64,000 nt of DNA from Lactonifactor longoviformis DSM 17459 (GCF_900129135.1 NZ_FQVI01000023.1:1-64000); one strand, 5' to 3'; numbered from the stretch's first letter, positions 42,698 through 51,818 are shown. A program made the numbers and translations. The notes: generated by a model not told the origin, from the letters alone.

Positions 42698-42792
42698 GCT
42701 CATATGGTGAATATAAGCGTTTGCCAAATGGAGAATTTATTGAAACTATTGATAAAGTAAACGAAGAGTTAAGCCAGGATATAAATAGATGA
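42694..42792 (+). other. Possible short reading frame or gene remnant
   Basis: A 32-codon frame opens at a GTG overlapping the preceding stop codon and reads SSYGEYKRLPNGEFIETI followed by DKVNEELSQDINR. The composition looks protein-like, but there is no ribosome binding site and no family match I know, so it may be the end of a decayed gene. Confidence 0.25.
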
Positions 42793-42840
42793 TTATTTGT
42801 AAACAACAACCGGGTACAGCAAAAGTTAAACCTGATAACT

Positions 42841-42874
42841 AAAAAAGCCCAAAACCCTACCAAAACAAGGGCTT
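42841..42874 (-). terminator. Terminator of tRNA-Thr
   Basis: On the minus strand AAGCCC pairs with GGGCTT (plus 42845-42850 and 42869-42874) and is followed by a run of T's. An inner CCCT/AGGG stem can form instead. Confidence 0.65.
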
Positions 42875-42890
42875 CAGACCTTCCAGAAAA

Positions 42891-42963
42891 AGCTGCCTAG
42901 CGGACTTGAACCGCCGACCTCCGCCTTACCAAGGCGACGCTCTACCGACTGAGCCAAGGCAGC
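42891..42963 (-). tRNA. tRNA-Thr (anticodon GGT)
   Basis: A 73-base cloverleaf on the minus strand. The acceptor stem is GCTGCCT/AGGCAGC with discriminator T. The anticodon loop TTGGTAA reads GGT for ACC/ACT threonine codons, and the T arm has GGCGG-TTCAAGT-CCGCT. CCA is not encoded. Confidence 0.95.
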
Positions 42964-43074
42964 ATATTGACTGTTTTTGTCGCTGTCAACGTTTGTAATT
43001 CTATCAAAAACCCAGAGGCTTGTCAATAGGTTTTTGAAGAATTACAAACAAAGTTTTTTGATTCATAAAAGTTA

Positions 43075-44034
43075 TTACTTACAGTAACCGGTAGTGAGGT
43101 CGATGAGGTTTTTCAGGGGTTTTCCTTCTAAATGGCTGGACAGGTTGCTGCAGGCAATCTCTACTATGCGGTCCAGGGTTTCCGGCAAGTGATATTTTCC
43201 TGCCACATGGGGAGTGATATACACGTTAGGAAGAGACCAGAGTCTGTGTCCCGGGGGAAGCGGCTCCGGATCTGTGACATCCAGCCCCGCGGCATACAGA
43301 GCGCCTGAGGACAGGGCATCATACAGCGCGTCCGGATCCACAGAATTTCCCCGCCCCCCGTTCAGAAGGATGGCGGAAGGCTTCATGAGAGACAAACGCC
43401 TTCTGTCAAAGAGATGCTTCGTCTCAGGAGTATTGGGCAGAAAACTGACAACTGCATCCACGGTGGGAAGGACCTGCTCCAGCTCTTCGGCGGGAAGAAG
43501 CTCATGGACACAGGCGGGAGCAGCGCCGGGGCGGCGTTTCATGCCAATGACGTAAGCGCCAAGAGTCTTAGTAAGGGCAGCAAAGCTGCGTCCGATATCT
43601 CCCAGCCCCAGAATCAAAATGCGGGAATCAGTGATTGAGACAACCTCTCCCTCATCTGCCCATTCCTCCCGGTTCTGAGCATCCCGGTACAGATGGAGTT
43701 TCTTCTGGAGGCTCAACAGCATGGCCAGCATATGTTCAGAAACCGCCTTTCCGTATGCTCCGGTGGCGCTGGCAAGCATTGTCCCCGGTGCGAGGATCCC
43801 TTCTTTTATATAGGCGTCTGCGCCGGAAGAGTTTAACTGGAGGAGCTCCAGCTTTTCGCTGGTGCGGAGGAGTTTGGGCGGGATATTGCCGATGATGATG
43901 TGAGACTCTGCGGCCATCTCTTCTGTGACTGTCTGGGGTGAGGCGTATGTGAAAGTTCCGTTGGGTGCAGTCTCTTCCAGCCGCAGTTTGTGCCTGTCTT
44001 TCACAGGAATCAATACAAGAATTTTTTTGGTCAT
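43075..44034 (-). CDS. D-isomer-specific 2-hydroxyacid dehydrogenase
   Basis: A 319-residue NAD-dependent dehydrogenase of the phosphoglycerate dehydrogenase superfamily. The Rossmann motif is LGLGDIGRSFA (about residues 149-159), the catalytic arginine lies in LLNGGRGNSVD, the acidic partner in DVTDPEPLP and the histidine in YITPHVAGKYH. It interconverts a 2-oxo and a D-2-hydroxy acid; the substrate is not evident. AAGGAG (minus strand, near 44045) sets the ATG at 44034; an ATG at 44055 is within that signal's upstream side. Monocistronic. Confidence 0.88.
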   Translation of the reverse strand: MTKKILVLIPVKDRHKLRLEETAPNGTFTYASPQTVTEEMAAESHIIIGNIPPKLLRTSEKLELLQLNSSGADAYIKEGILAPGTMLASATGAYGKAVSEHMLAMLLSLQKKLHLYRDAQNREEWADEGEVVSITDSRILILGLGDIGRSFAALTKTLGAYVIGMKRRPGAAPACVHELLPAEELEQVLPTVDAVVSFLPNTPETKHLFDRRRLSLMKPSAILLNGGRGNSVDPDALYDALSSGALYAAGLDVTDPEPLPPGHRLWSLPNVYITPHVAGKYHLPETLDRIVEIACSNLSSHLEGKPLKNLIDLTTGYCK

Positions 44035-44228
44035 ATGAATTGTACTCCTTTTCATGATATCCCAGGGATACCTGATATGGTATGCACTTGGGTATGGTTT
44101 CTTATGGACATGGAGAAACTGTATGTAAAAAAACAGTATCAGCAGTTCCATTTTATCAAAAAACCTTTGAAATTAAAAGATTCTATGATATTATGGAATA
44201 TAACCTGTAACACGAGGAGGAACTTTTA

Positions 44229-45893
44229 ATGGAAAAAGAAACAGTTTCCAAGAATTTTATTGAACAGATTATTGATAAAGATCTGGAAGAAGGCGTATAC
44301 GACAGTGTCTGTACCCGTTTTCCGCCGGAACCTAACGGATACCTGCATATTGGACATGCAAAATCCATTCTTCTGAATTACGGACTTGCCAGGAAGTACA
44401 ACGGTAAGTTTAATATGCGCTTCGATGATACAAACCCCACAAAGGAAAAAGTAGAATTTGTAGAGTCTATCAAGGAAGATATACAGTGGCTGGGAGCCGA
44501 TTGGGAGGACCGGCTCTACTTTGCATCTGATTATTTTGAACAAATGTATGAGGCTGCGGTAAAGTTGATTAAAAAGGGAAAAGCATACGTATGCGACCTG
44601 TCTCCGGGGGAGATCCGGGACTACAGGGGAACACTGACAGAGGCTGGAAAAGATAGCCCCTGCCGGGTAAGGAGTGTGGAGGAGAATCTCGAGCTTTTTG
44701 AGAAGATGAAGAACGGCGAGTTTAAGGATGGGGAAAAGGTGCTCCGTGCGAAGATCGATATGTCTTCACCGAATATAAATATGAGAGATCCGGTTATCTA
44801 CCGTGTAGCTCATATGCACCATCACCGCACGGGAGATACCTGGTGTATTTATCCCATGTATGATTTTGCCCATCCTATTGAGGATGCCATTGAGGGAGTT
44901 ACCCACTCTATCTGTACCCTGGAATTTGAAGATCACAGGCCTCTGTATGACTGGGTAGTGAGGGAGCTGGGATATGAGAAACCGCCGAAGCAGATTGAGT
45001 TTGCAAAATTATATCTTACGAATGTGGTCACGGGAAAGCGTTATATTAAGAAGCTGGTAGAGGACGGCATTGTAGACGGATGGGATGATCCCCGTCTGGT
45101 ATCCATTGCGGCACTCAGAAGAAGAGGGTTTACGCCGGAATCAATTAGAATGTTTGTGGAACTCTGCGGAGTTTCCAAGGCAAACAGTTCCGTTGACTAT
45201 GCTATGCTGGAATACTGCATCAGAGAGGACCTTAAAATGAAGCGCCCCAGAATGATGGCAGTCCTGGATCCTATAAAGCTTATTATCGATAATTATCCGG
45301 AAGGTGAAGTGGAATATCTGGATGTAGCTAATAACCTGGAGAATGAAGAATTGGGATATCGGAAGGTTCCCTTTGGCAGAGAACTGTATATTGAGAGGGA
45401 AGACTTTATGGAAGAACCGCCCAGAAAGTATTTTCGCCTTTTCCCGGGAAATGAAGTGCGCCTGATGCATGCGTATTTTGTCACCTGCCAGAGCTTTGTC
45501 AAGGATGAGAACGGCAAAGTGATCGAGGTACACTGTACCTATGATCCTGAGACCAAATGCGGCTCCGGATTTACAGGAAGGAAAGTAAAAGGAACCATCC
45601 ACTGGGTGCCGGCACCACAGGCAGTAAAGGCAGAGTGCCGCCTCTATGAGAATATTATTGATGAGGAAAAAGGGGTTTACAATGAAGATGGTTCCCTGAA
45701 TCTGAATCCTAATTCGTTAACCGTCATTAAGGACTGCTATGTTGAACCGAGTTTCCAGGATGCAAAGCCGTACGACAGTTTTCAGTTTGTGCGCAACGGC
45801 TATTTCTGTGTGGATGCCAAGGATTCCAGGCCGGATGCACTGGTATTTAACCGGATTGTCTCCCTGAAAAGTTCCTTTAAACTGCCGAAGTAG
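44229..45893 (+). CDS. glnS: Glutaminyl-tRNA synthetase
   Basis: A 554-residue class I synthetase charging tRNA-Gln. The ATP motif is YLHIGHAKS near residues 37-45; the fold signature FMRFDDTNP and [15 protein letters not shown] are typical of GlnRS. The region equivalent to MSKRK of E. coli GlnRS is TGKRYIK, and the segment [24 protein letters not shown] is GlnRS-specific. Many Clostridia lack this enzyme and use Glu-tRNA-Gln amidation, so its presence reflects an acquired lineage trait. AGGAGG precedes the ATG. It is followed after 15 bases by a MocR regulator. Confidence 0.95.
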   Translation: MEKETVSKNFIEQIIDKDLEEGVYDSVCTRFPPEPNGYLHIGHAKSILLNYGLARKYNGKFNMRFDDTNPTKEKVEFVESIKEDIQWLGADWEDRLYFASDYFEQMYEAAVKLIKKGKAYVCDLSPGEIRDYRGTLTEAGKDSPCRVRSVEENLELFEKMKNGEFKDGEKVLRAKIDMSSPNINMRDPVIYRVAHMHHHRTGDTWCIYPMYDFAHPIEDAIEGVTHSICTLEFEDHRPLYDWVVRELGYEKPPKQIEFAKLYLTNVVTGKRYIKKLVEDGIVDGWDDPRLVSIAALRRRGFTPESIRMFVELCGVSKANSSVDYAMLEYCIREDLKMKRPRMMAVLDPIKLIIDNYPEGEVEYLDVANNLENEELGYRKVPFGRELYIEREDFMEEPPRKYFRLFPGNEVRLMHAYFVTCQSFVKDENGKVIEVHCTYDPETKCGSGFTGRKVKGTIHWVPAPQAVKAECRLYENIIDEEKGVYNEDGSLNLNPNSLTVIKDCYVEPSFQDAKPYDSFQFVRNGYFCVDAKDSRPDALVFNRIVSLKSSFKLPK

Positions 45894-45908
45894 GCTGAAG
45901 AACAGGAT

Positions 45909-47306
45909 ATGAACGAATTAATTATTGCACTTGACAGCAAATCCAATATTCCTCTGTATGAACAGATTTATCTTCATATAAAAAAAGAAATACAGGGAAG
46001 GAGAATGAAGGCAGGCGAACGTCTGCCTTCTTCCCGTGCGCTCTGCAGCCACCTTATGGTAAGCAGAAGTACCGTGGACCTGGCGTATGAGCAGCTTGTA
46101 TCAGAGGGATATATTGAGGCTGTGCCGTGCAAAGGGTATTACGTGTGTGACATTGAGGAGCTTTACCATATCCGTCCGGCTCTGGTTCCCCTGGAAAAAA
46201 AGAAGACAGACGGCCGTCCGGTATACGATTATGATTTTACACTCAGCGGAATTACACCAGGCGGTTTTCCTTATAACGCATGGAAAAAGCTGTCCAAAAG
46301 TGTCCTTCAGGAAGAAGCCCCGGAATTGTTTCTTCTGGGAGATGCCAACGGGGAGCGAAGTCTCAGGGAGGCGATTACAAGTTATCTGTATTACGCCAGA
46401 GGCGTGAACTGTCAGCCGGATCAGATTATTGTGGGGGCAGGCAATGATTATCTTTTGATGCTTTTAAGCACGATCTTAGGAACAGGCTACACCGTAGCCA
46501 TGGAGAATCCTACTTATACCTCGGCTTACCAGGCATTTCTCAGACTGAATTATCCGCTGGCATCTGTTGAGATGGATGAGATGGGGATTCGAATCCCGGA
46601 ACTGGAAGAATCCGGTGCCGAGATTGCCTATGTTATGCCTTCCCACCAGTTTCCTATGGGTACAGTTATGCCCATGAAGCGGAGAATGCAGCTGTTGAGC
46701 TGGGCGGCGAAAGAAAAAAGGTATATCATCGAGGATGATTACGACAGTGAATTCCGCTATAAGGGAAAGCCGATTCCGGCGCTTCAGGGGTTTGACCAAA
46801 ACGACCGGGTGATTTATCTTGGAACGTTCTCCCGTTCCATTGCCCCTGCCATACGAATCAGTTATATGGTGCTGCCAAAGGAACTGATGGAACAGTACGA
46901 AAAACAGGGGAAGCCATTTTCTGTTACAGTGTCAAAGGTTGATCAAAAAATCATAGAACGTTTCCTGAACGAAGGCTATTACGAGCGCCATCTCAATCGA
47001 ATGCGCGCACTCTATAAAAGCAAGCACGATCTTCTTCTGAGAGAGCTTCATGATCTGGACTCCGTATGTACGTGGTCCGGGGAAAATGCGGGTGTGCATC
47101 TCCTTCTGCATTTTAAAAACGGCATGACAGAGGAAGAGGCCATCCGGCGGGCGAAGGAGGAGAGTGTGAGAGTATACGGACTTTCCAGGTATTATCTGAA
47201 GGAGCCTGCGAAGAAGCCGCGGGCTACGGTGCTAATGGGTTATGGAGTAATGACGGAAAATGAGATCGTCAGCGCCATGAAACGGCTGAAACGTGCCTGG
47301 TCTTGA
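45909..47306 (+). CDS. MocR-type (GntR plus aminotransferase) regulator without the PLP lysine
   Basis: A 465-residue protein with an N-terminal GntR winged helix (IPLYEQIYLHIKKEIQGRRMKAGERLPSSRALCSHLMVSRSTVDLAYEQL, residues about 14-63) and a fold-type I aminotransferase domain (GGFPYNAWKKL onwards; IIEDDYDSEFRY). In MocR proteins such as GabR and PdxR, a lysine in GTFSKxLxP holds PLP; here the segment reads GTFSRSIAPAIRISY, with R309 in that place. It could therefore bind PLP without a Schiff base or not at all. The start is the ATG at 45909 with a weak GGAT signal; it is likely co-transcribed with glnS. Confidence 0.88.
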   Translation: MNELIIALDSKSNIPLYEQIYLHIKKEIQGRRMKAGERLPSSRALCSHLMVSRSTVDLAYEQLVSEGYIEAVPCKGYYVCDIEELYHIRPALVPLEKKKTDGRPVYDYDFTLSGITPGGFPYNAWKKLSKSVLQEEAPELFLLGDANGERSLREAITSYLYYARGVNCQPDQIIVGAGNDYLLMLLSTILGTGYTVAMENPTYTSAYQAFLRLNYPLASVEMDEMGIRIPELEESGAEIAYVMPSHQFPMGTVMPMKRRMQLLSWAAKEKRYIIEDDYDSEFRYKGKPIPALQGFDQNDRVIYLGTFSRSIAPAIRISYMVLPKELMEQYEKQGKPFSVTVSKVDQKIIERFLNEGYYERHLNRMRALYKSKHDLLLRELHDLDSVCTWSGENAGVHLLLHFKNGMTEEEAIRRAKEESVRVYGLSRYYLKEPAKKPRATVLMGYGVMTENEIVSAMKRLKRAWS

Positions 47307-47341
47307 CAGAAGCTGTAAAATGAAGTAGACTAATGAATAAC

Positions 47342-47432
47342 AACAGGGGAGCCGGAGGAGTCCGGCTGAGATTAAAACCGTATCTGTTTTTAACCCTTTG
47401 ACCTGATCTGGGTAGTGCCAGCGTAGGGATGA
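47342..47432 (+). promoter_or_regulatory. TPP riboswitch
   Basis: The two conserved arms of the THI element are present: GGCTGAGATTAAAA after a GCCGGA/TCCGGC stem, and CCTTTGACCTGATCTGGGTA followed by GTGCCAGCGTAGGGA. Thiamine pyrophosphate binding would fold the aptamer and favour the terminator hairpin downstream. The controlled genes encode a thiamine-precursor ABC transporter, which fits. Confidence 0.96.
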
Positions 47433-47437
47433 ATAAG

Positions 47438-47505
47438 CAGGAAGATGCTCACAGCAGCTTGCCTTTTTTGATATTCGCCCCTGCCGGTGTATCCGGCAGG
47501 GTTAT
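47438..47505 (+). terminator. Expression platform: two tandem hairpins
   Basis: The first hairpin (47438-47469; GGAAGATGCT with AGCAGCTTGCC, imperfect) ends in six T's and is the likely TPP-controlled terminator. The second (CCCTGCCGG at 47479-47487 with CCGGCAGGG at 47493-47501) is followed by TTATTTTA and may be another terminator ahead of the start codon. Confidence 0.7.
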
Positions 47506-47534
47506 TTTATGTTATGAATAAGGAGGAGAGAAGT

Positions 47535-47831
47535 ATGAATGCAAGTGTAGCAATCCAGACATTGCCGGAGGCAAAAAACGATGAAGAATTAATCCGTATT
47601 GTAGATGAGGTTATTGCTTATATTAAAAGCACAGGACTGAACTGCTATGTAGGGCCTTTTGAGACGGCTATTGAGGGAGATTACGACGAACTGATGGATA
47701 TTGTAAAAGAATGCCAGCATATTGCCATCCGTGCAGGCGCACCATCTGTGGCAGCCTATATTAAGGTTACTTTCAAACCTGAAGGAGATGTACTTACCAT
47801 TGAAAAGAAAGTCACGAAGCATCACGAGTAA
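47535..47831 (+). CDS. MTH1187/YkoF-type thiamine-binding protein
   Basis: A 98-residue single-domain protein of the MTH1187 (thiamine-binding, DUF77) family, with NASVAIQTLPEA at the start, YVGPFETAIEGDYDELM in the middle and YIKVTFKPEGDVLTIEKKV at the end. Relatives bind thiamine or its hydroxymethylpyrimidine part and occur beside such transporters. AGGAGG precedes the ATG at 47535. It overlaps the permease gene by about 30 bases. It could hand the imported pyrimidine to salvage enzymes encoded elsewhere. Confidence 0.85.
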   Translation: MNASVAIQTLPEAKNDEELIRIVDEVIAYIKSTGLNCYVGPFETAIEGDYDELMDIVKECQHIAIRAGAPSVAAYIKVTFKPEGDVLTIEKKVTKHHE

Positions 47832-48564
47832 GCTGCCGTCCCTGGCTGCTATAGGCATACTTCTGATTATCTGGCAGGCAGCATCTGTGGCTGAGCTTGT
47901 CCCGTCTTATATGCTGCCTTCCCCCGGGGATGTGGTAAAAGCTTTTATAGATGATTTTCCTCTCTTGCTGGAGAACTGCAGGATTACTCTGCTGGAGGCT
48001 TTTGCGGGGCTTTTTCTGGGAGTGGCCATTGGTTTTCTGATGGCTGTGGCCATGGACTGCTTTGAACGGCTGTATCAGGCACTTTATCCTATTGTGGTGG
48101 TTACCCAGACAGTGCCTACGGTTGCCCTGGCACCTCTTCTGGTGCTTTGGTTCGGCTACGAGATGACACCGAAGGTCATATTGATTGTCATTGTAACCTT
48201 TTTTCCTGTAACCGTGGGGCTTCTGGACGGCTTCCGCTCAGCTGATAAGGATATGATGAACCTAATGCGCTCTATGGGGGCTACCAGGGGCCAGATTTTC
48301 CGGTATGTGAAAGTGCCGGGGGCGGCCGGCCAGTTTTTTGCGAGCCTGAGGATTTCAGCCACGTATTCTGTAGTAGGAGCGGTAATTGCCGAATGGCTGG
48401 GAGGCTTTGGAGGCCTGGGAGTATACATGACAAAAGTACGGAAGGCATTTGCTTTTGACAAAATGTTTGCTGTCATTTTTCTGATATCGGCGTTAAGCCT
48501 GCTGCTGATGTGGGGGATTAACGTACTGCAGAAAAAATGCATGCCTTGGGAGGAGAAAAAGTAA
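47800..48564 (+). CDS. thiX: ABC transporter permease for thiamine-pyrimidine precursor
   Basis: A 254-residue permease with about six membrane segments and the EAA loop motif (MNLMRSMGATRGQIFRYVKVPGA). It belongs to the taurine/HMP-type BPD permeases; with the ThiY-like binding protein and ATPase it forms a ThiXYZ-type importer. The start is unclear: TTG at 47800 has GAAGGAG at suitable distance, while the ATG at 47788 directly abuts that signal. It overlaps the upstream gene by about 32 bases, implying translational coupling. Confidence 0.88.
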   Translation: MKRKSRSITSKLPSLAAIGILLIIWQAASVAELVPSYMLPSPGDVVKAFIDDFPLLLENCRITLLEAFAGLFLGVAIGFLMAVAMDCFERLYQALYPIVVVTQTVPTVALAPLLVLWFGYEMTPKVILIVIVTFFPVTVGLLDGFRSADKDMMNLMRSMGATRGQIFRYVKVPGAAGQFFASLRISATYSVVGAVIAEWLGGFGGLGVYMTKVRKAFAFDKMFAVIFLISALSLLLMWGINVLQKKCMPWEEKK

Positions 48565-48567
48565 AAA

Positions 48568-49584
48568 ATGAGAAAGAGAATTATTGCAGCTGTGATCTGC
48601 ACAGCTATGGTTTTTTCTGCAGCTGCCTGCGGAACAAAGAAAAGTACCGAAGGAACCGGCGGGGAGAAAAGCAAAGAACTGAAAGAAGTGAGTTTTGTTC
48701 TGGACTGGACGCCGAATACCAACCATACCGGAGTGTATATAGCCCAGGAAAAGGGATACTTTGAGGAGGAAGGCCTTAAGGTGGAGATTGCACAGCCGCC
48801 GGAGGATGGTGCAGAGGCATTGGTGGCCTCAGGAAAGGCCCAGTTCGGCGTATCCTTTCAGGACAGTATGGCCCCTGCGGTGGCTGGGGAGAATGCCCTT
48901 CCCATCACAGCTGTGGCTGCTTTGATTCAGCATAATACCTCTGGGATCGTCTCCCGGGCGGGAGAAGGAATGGATACGCCCAAAGGGATGGAAGGGAAGA
49001 AATACGCAACCTGGGATATGCCGGTGGAAAAGGCAATGCTGAAAAATGTAATAGAAGGGGACGGAGGAGACTTCAGCAAGGTTGAGCTGATTCCAAGTAC
49101 GGTGACGGATGAGGTCTCAGCACTGCAGTCAAAGTCTGTGGATGCCATCTGGATCTTTTACGCCTGGGCAGGGGTTGCCACAGAAGTGGCAGGGCTGGAA
49201 ACAGATTACTTTGCGTTTGCCGACCTGAACCCGGTATTTGACTACTATACCCCGGTTTTAATAGCCAACAATGAATTTCTCAAACAGGATCCGGATACTG
49301 CCAAAGCATTCCTGCGCGCGGTGAAAAAGGGATATGAGGACGCGGTGGAAGATCCCAAGGGAGCCGCTGAGATTCTTTGCAAGGCATCCCCTGAACTGGA
49401 CACCGAGCTGGTTCAGGCAAGTCAGGAATATCTTGCGGATAAATACAAAGGGGAAGTGGAACAGTGGGGATATATCGATCCGGCCAGATGGAATGCGTTC
49501 TACCAGTGGCTGAATGAGAATCAGCTGGTGGAGTCAGAACTTCCGGAAAATGCTGGCTTCACCAATGAATATCTTCCGGAATAG
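48568..49584 (+). CDS. thiY: Substrate-binding lipoprotein, ThiY-like (NMT1/THI5 fold)
   Basis: A 338-residue lipoprotein. The signal peptide ends SAAAC with the lipidated C21. The mature part begins the family motif FVLDWTPNTNHTGVYIAQEKGYF and has a later PVLIANNEFL, typical of ThiY/THI5-like proteins that bind formylaminopyrimidine or HMP. The long SxxxxxGGEK linker ties it to the membrane. GGAGGAGAAAAAG lies just before the ATG. It provides substrate specificity for the importer. Confidence 0.92.
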   Translation: MRKRIIAAVICTAMVFSAAACGTKKSTEGTGGEKSKELKEVSFVLDWTPNTNHTGVYIAQEKGYFEEEGLKVEIAQPPEDGAEALVASGKAQFGVSFQDSMAPAVAGENALPITAVAALIQHNTSGIVSRAGEGMDTPKGMEGKKYATWDMPVEKAMLKNVIEGDGGDFSKVELIPSTVTDEVSALQSKSVDAIWIFYAWAGVATEVAGLETDYFAFADLNPVFDYYTPVLIANNEFLKQDPDTAKAFLRAVKKGYEDAVEDPKGAAEILCKASPELDTELVQASQEYLADKYKGEVEQWGYIDPARWNAFYQWLNENQLVESELPENAGFTNEYLPE

Positions 49585-49598
49585 GCGCGGAGGCTCTC

Positions 49599-50345
49599 AT
49601 GGCAAAACTAGAAGTATCTCATGTGACAAAATATTTTGACGGAATAAAGATAATAGAGGATGTATCTATCTGCCTCGGGGATAATGAACTGGTGTGTCTC
49701 CTGGGTGTGAGCGGTGTAGGCAAGACCACTCTGTTTAATGTTATATCGGGACTGACCCTTCCGGAAGAGGGGAAGGTGACGCTGAACGGCGCTGATATCA
49801 CCGGAAGCCCGGGAAGCATTGCTTACATGCTGCAAAAGGATCTGCTTCTGCCCTTCCGCACCATTGAGGATAATGTATCTCTTCCCTTGGTGATCAAAGG
49901 TGATAAAAAGAGGGATGCCAGAGAAACGGTGCAGCCGTATTTTCACGAATTCGGGCTCGATGGGACGCAGAAAAAGTATCCCCATCAGCTTTCCGGGGGG
50001 ATGCGCCAGAGAGCTGCCCTTCTTAGAACCTATCTATATTCAAAGGGAGCTGCCCTTCTGGATGAGCCATTTAGCGCCCTGGACACGCTGACGAAAGGTT
50101 CAATTCACAAATGGTATCTGAATGTTATGGAGCAGATTCGTCTGTCTACTATTTTTATCACTCATGATATAGACGAAGCGATTCTCTTGTCCGATCGTAT
50201 TTATCTGTTAACAGGGAGCCCGGGACGGATTACAGAGGAAATTGTTATCCGGGAAAAGAAGCCCAGACGGGAAGATTTTAATCTGACCCCGGAATTCTTA
50301 GAATACAAAAGATACATTTTAAGTAAATTAGAAATGGATGAATAA
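49599..50345 (+). CDS. thiZ: ABC transporter ATPase for thiamine-pyrimidine precursor
   Basis: A 248-residue ATPase of the nitrate/taurine type. Walker A is GVSGVGKTT (residues about 37-45), the signature LSGGMRQRAALLR follows and Walker B is ALLDEPFSALD with an ITHDIDEAILL switch. The start codon lies 14 bases after the lipoprotein gene with a GCGCGGAGG signal. It completes the TPP-controlled operon; the kinases that use the imported pyrimidine are not in this window. Confidence 0.93.
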   Translation: MAKLEVSHVTKYFDGIKIIEDVSICLGDNELVCLLGVSGVGKTTLFNVISGLTLPEEGKVTLNGADITGSPGSIAYMLQKDLLLPFRTIEDNVSLPLVIKGDKKRDARETVQPYFHEFGLDGTQKKYPHQLSGGMRQRAALLRTYLYSKGAALLDEPFSALDTLTKGSIHKWYLNVMEQIRLSTIFITHDIDEAILLSDRIYLLTGSPGRITEEIVIREKKPRREDFNLTPEFLEYKRYILSKLEMDE

Positions 50346-50348
50346 GAA

Positions 50349-50378
50349 GAAGCACCTGCATTTTTTTGCGGGTGCTTC
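50349..50378. terminator. Terminator after thiZ
   Basis: GAAGCACC (50349-50356) pairs with GGTGCTTC (50371-50378), with a GC pair inside and a run of T's in the loop; it sits between convergent genes and can serve both. Confidence 0.7.
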
Positions 50379-50395
50379 GTGTTTGGCGGCCTGTA

Positions 50396-50821
50396 TTATA
50401 TCTGAGTGTTGTCTGTCTTCGCAGTTTCTGCGGTGACTGCATCCCCGTCGTCTGCGTTCTCGCTCATTGGCGTCTCTTCGTCCTCGAACATTTCTTCAGC
50501 AGCCTCTTTGGCTTCATCCACCATATCGGAGAACCCATCTGCCAGATCCTCGGCGGTATCCTCTGCAAATTCGGCTACATCCTTAGCTGTATCCTTTGCT
50601 TTTTTAACCTTTTCTTCTACATCCTTTGTTACAATATCTTTGAAATTAACAACCACATCTTTGGCTGAGTGTGCAGTTTCTTTAACGTTGTCCTGAAAAT
50701 CCTCAAAATCTTTTTCCAAATCCTCGTTCTGTTCTTTTTGCTTTTTGAAATAAGCGATTGTTCCAGCTACAGCAGCCCCAACTACTGCAAGACCCAACAG
50801 TTTTTTTCCTGTTCCTGCCAT
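50396..50821 (-). CDS. YtxH-like membrane-anchored helical protein
   Basis: A 141-residue protein with a hydrophobic N-terminus (LLGLAVVGAAVAGTIAYF, residues about 8-25) followed by a long, very charged amphipathic region rich in Asp, Glu, Lys and Ala with eleven-residue periodicity (KETAHSAKDVVVNFKDIV, KAKDTAKDVAEFAEDTAEDL). This looks like YtxH/apolipoprotein-like stress proteins that lie on the membrane. A weak AGGAAG precedes the ATG. Function is not established. Confidence 0.75.
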   Translation of the reverse strand: MAGTGKKLLGLAVVGAAVAGTIAYFKKQKEQNEDLEKDFEDFQDNVKETAHSAKDVVVNFKDIVTKDVEEKVKKAKDTAKDVAEFAEDTAEDLADGFSDMVDEAKEAAEEMFEDEETPMSENADDGDAVTAETAKTDNTQI

Positions 50822-50877
50822 ATTAGACTTCCTTTCTCACAAAAATTTTATAATAATCCTATTGTAATCCCTTTTTC

Positions 50878-51711
50878 TTAAAAAGAAAAGGGGCATCCCA
50901 TGAATTTTGTAATTATTTCTGCCACACCGCTGTGGTTATTGTCGGCGGTAGTGATATAACCTGCATGTTTTTTTACTTCTTCTGTACCGTTGCACATTGC
51001 TGCACCCAGACCGGCGGCAGCAAGCATAGGAATATCATTTTCTGCGTCTCCCACAGCAATGGTCTGTGCAAGGGGAATCTGCAGATACCGGCACAAAAAG
51101 CGGACAGCAGAACCTTTGGAAATTCCTTCCGCCACATGCTCCAGATAATAGGGACTGGAAAAAAAGACGGATATTTTTCCTTTGGCCCACCCAGAGATTT
51201 CCCGGCGGTATGTAAGCAGTTTTTCTGTATTTGTAAGTTCAATTACCAGAATTTTTACAGGATCTTCGTCCAGATTTTGGAGCAGATCAGGGTCTATTTT
51301 TGGAGGAACCAGCGTGTGTGATACATAATCTTCCAGCTCGGGCGTAAAGGCTTTTGACAGCACATGGCCGGAGGAATATGTCTGACAATGTAGTCCTCTT
51401 TTCCCGGCTTCCTGAAAAATATATTCCACATAAGAGCGGGAGAGCGTTTTCTTATACAGGGTTTCTTTTTGGTAACAGTCATAGATTAAGCCCCCGTTAT
51501 AGGTGATGGCATAACATCCCTTCTGCTCCAGGCCAAGAGACTGTATGACCGGAAGGGCACCTGCCAGGGGGCGGCCTGTAGAGACCACGATTTTATGCCC
51601 TTTACTGAGAGCACCTGCAATGGCGGCAGAATTCTCCGGCGTGATTTTCTTATTGTCGTCTAAAAGTGTACCGTCCAGGTCAGTGAACAGTATTTTTTGA
51701 AGGTGATTCAT
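50878..51711 (-). CDS. HAD-superfamily (Cof-type) phosphatase
   Basis: A 277-residue Cof-like hydrolase. Motif I is FTDLDGTLLDD near residues 9-19 with the nucleophilic aspartate, motif II VVSTGRPLAG, and the final motif VGDAENDIPMLAAAGLGAAM. These enzymes dephosphorylate small sugar phosphates or nucleotides. The start is the ATG at 51711 with AAGGAG upstream; longer in-frame extensions lie in the leader. Substrate unknown. Confidence 0.88.
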   Translation of the reverse strand: MNHLQKILFTDLDGTLLDDNKKITPENSAAIAGALSKGHKIVVSTGRPLAGALPVIQSLGLEQKGCYAITYNGGLIYDCYQKETLYKKTLSRSYVEYIFQEAGKRGLHCQTYSSGHVLSKAFTPELEDYVSHTLVPPKIDPDLLQNLDEDPVKILVIELTNTEKLLTYRREISGWAKGKISVFFSSPYYLEHVAEGISKGSAVRFLCRYLQIPLAQTIAVGDAENDIPMLAAAGLGAAMCNGTEEVKKHAGYITTADNNHSGVAEIITKFMGCPFSF

Positions 51712-51773
51712 ATGGGTGTTTTCTCCTTCTGTGAGAAATTTTTGCTTCGGTAGTAGTTTATCACAGAAGAGAT

Positions 51774-51818
51774 GAGGAGTCAATTTTGCGGTATTTAGTC
51801 CTGCAAAACTGACTCCTC
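51774..51818. repeat. 16-bp inverted repeat between two minus-strand genes
   Basis: GAGGAGTCAATTTTGC (51774-51789) pairs with GCAAAACTGACTCCTC (51803-51818) with one G-U type mismatch and a 13-base loop. It follows the stop codon of the regulator gene on the minus strand but lacks a T run there, so it may be a weak terminator or an mRNA-stabilising stem. Confidence 0.6.

Noticed and set aside
44152-44228. T-box or other leader before glnS
   Set aside because: The gap is only 77 bases and has no T-box sequence or terminator.
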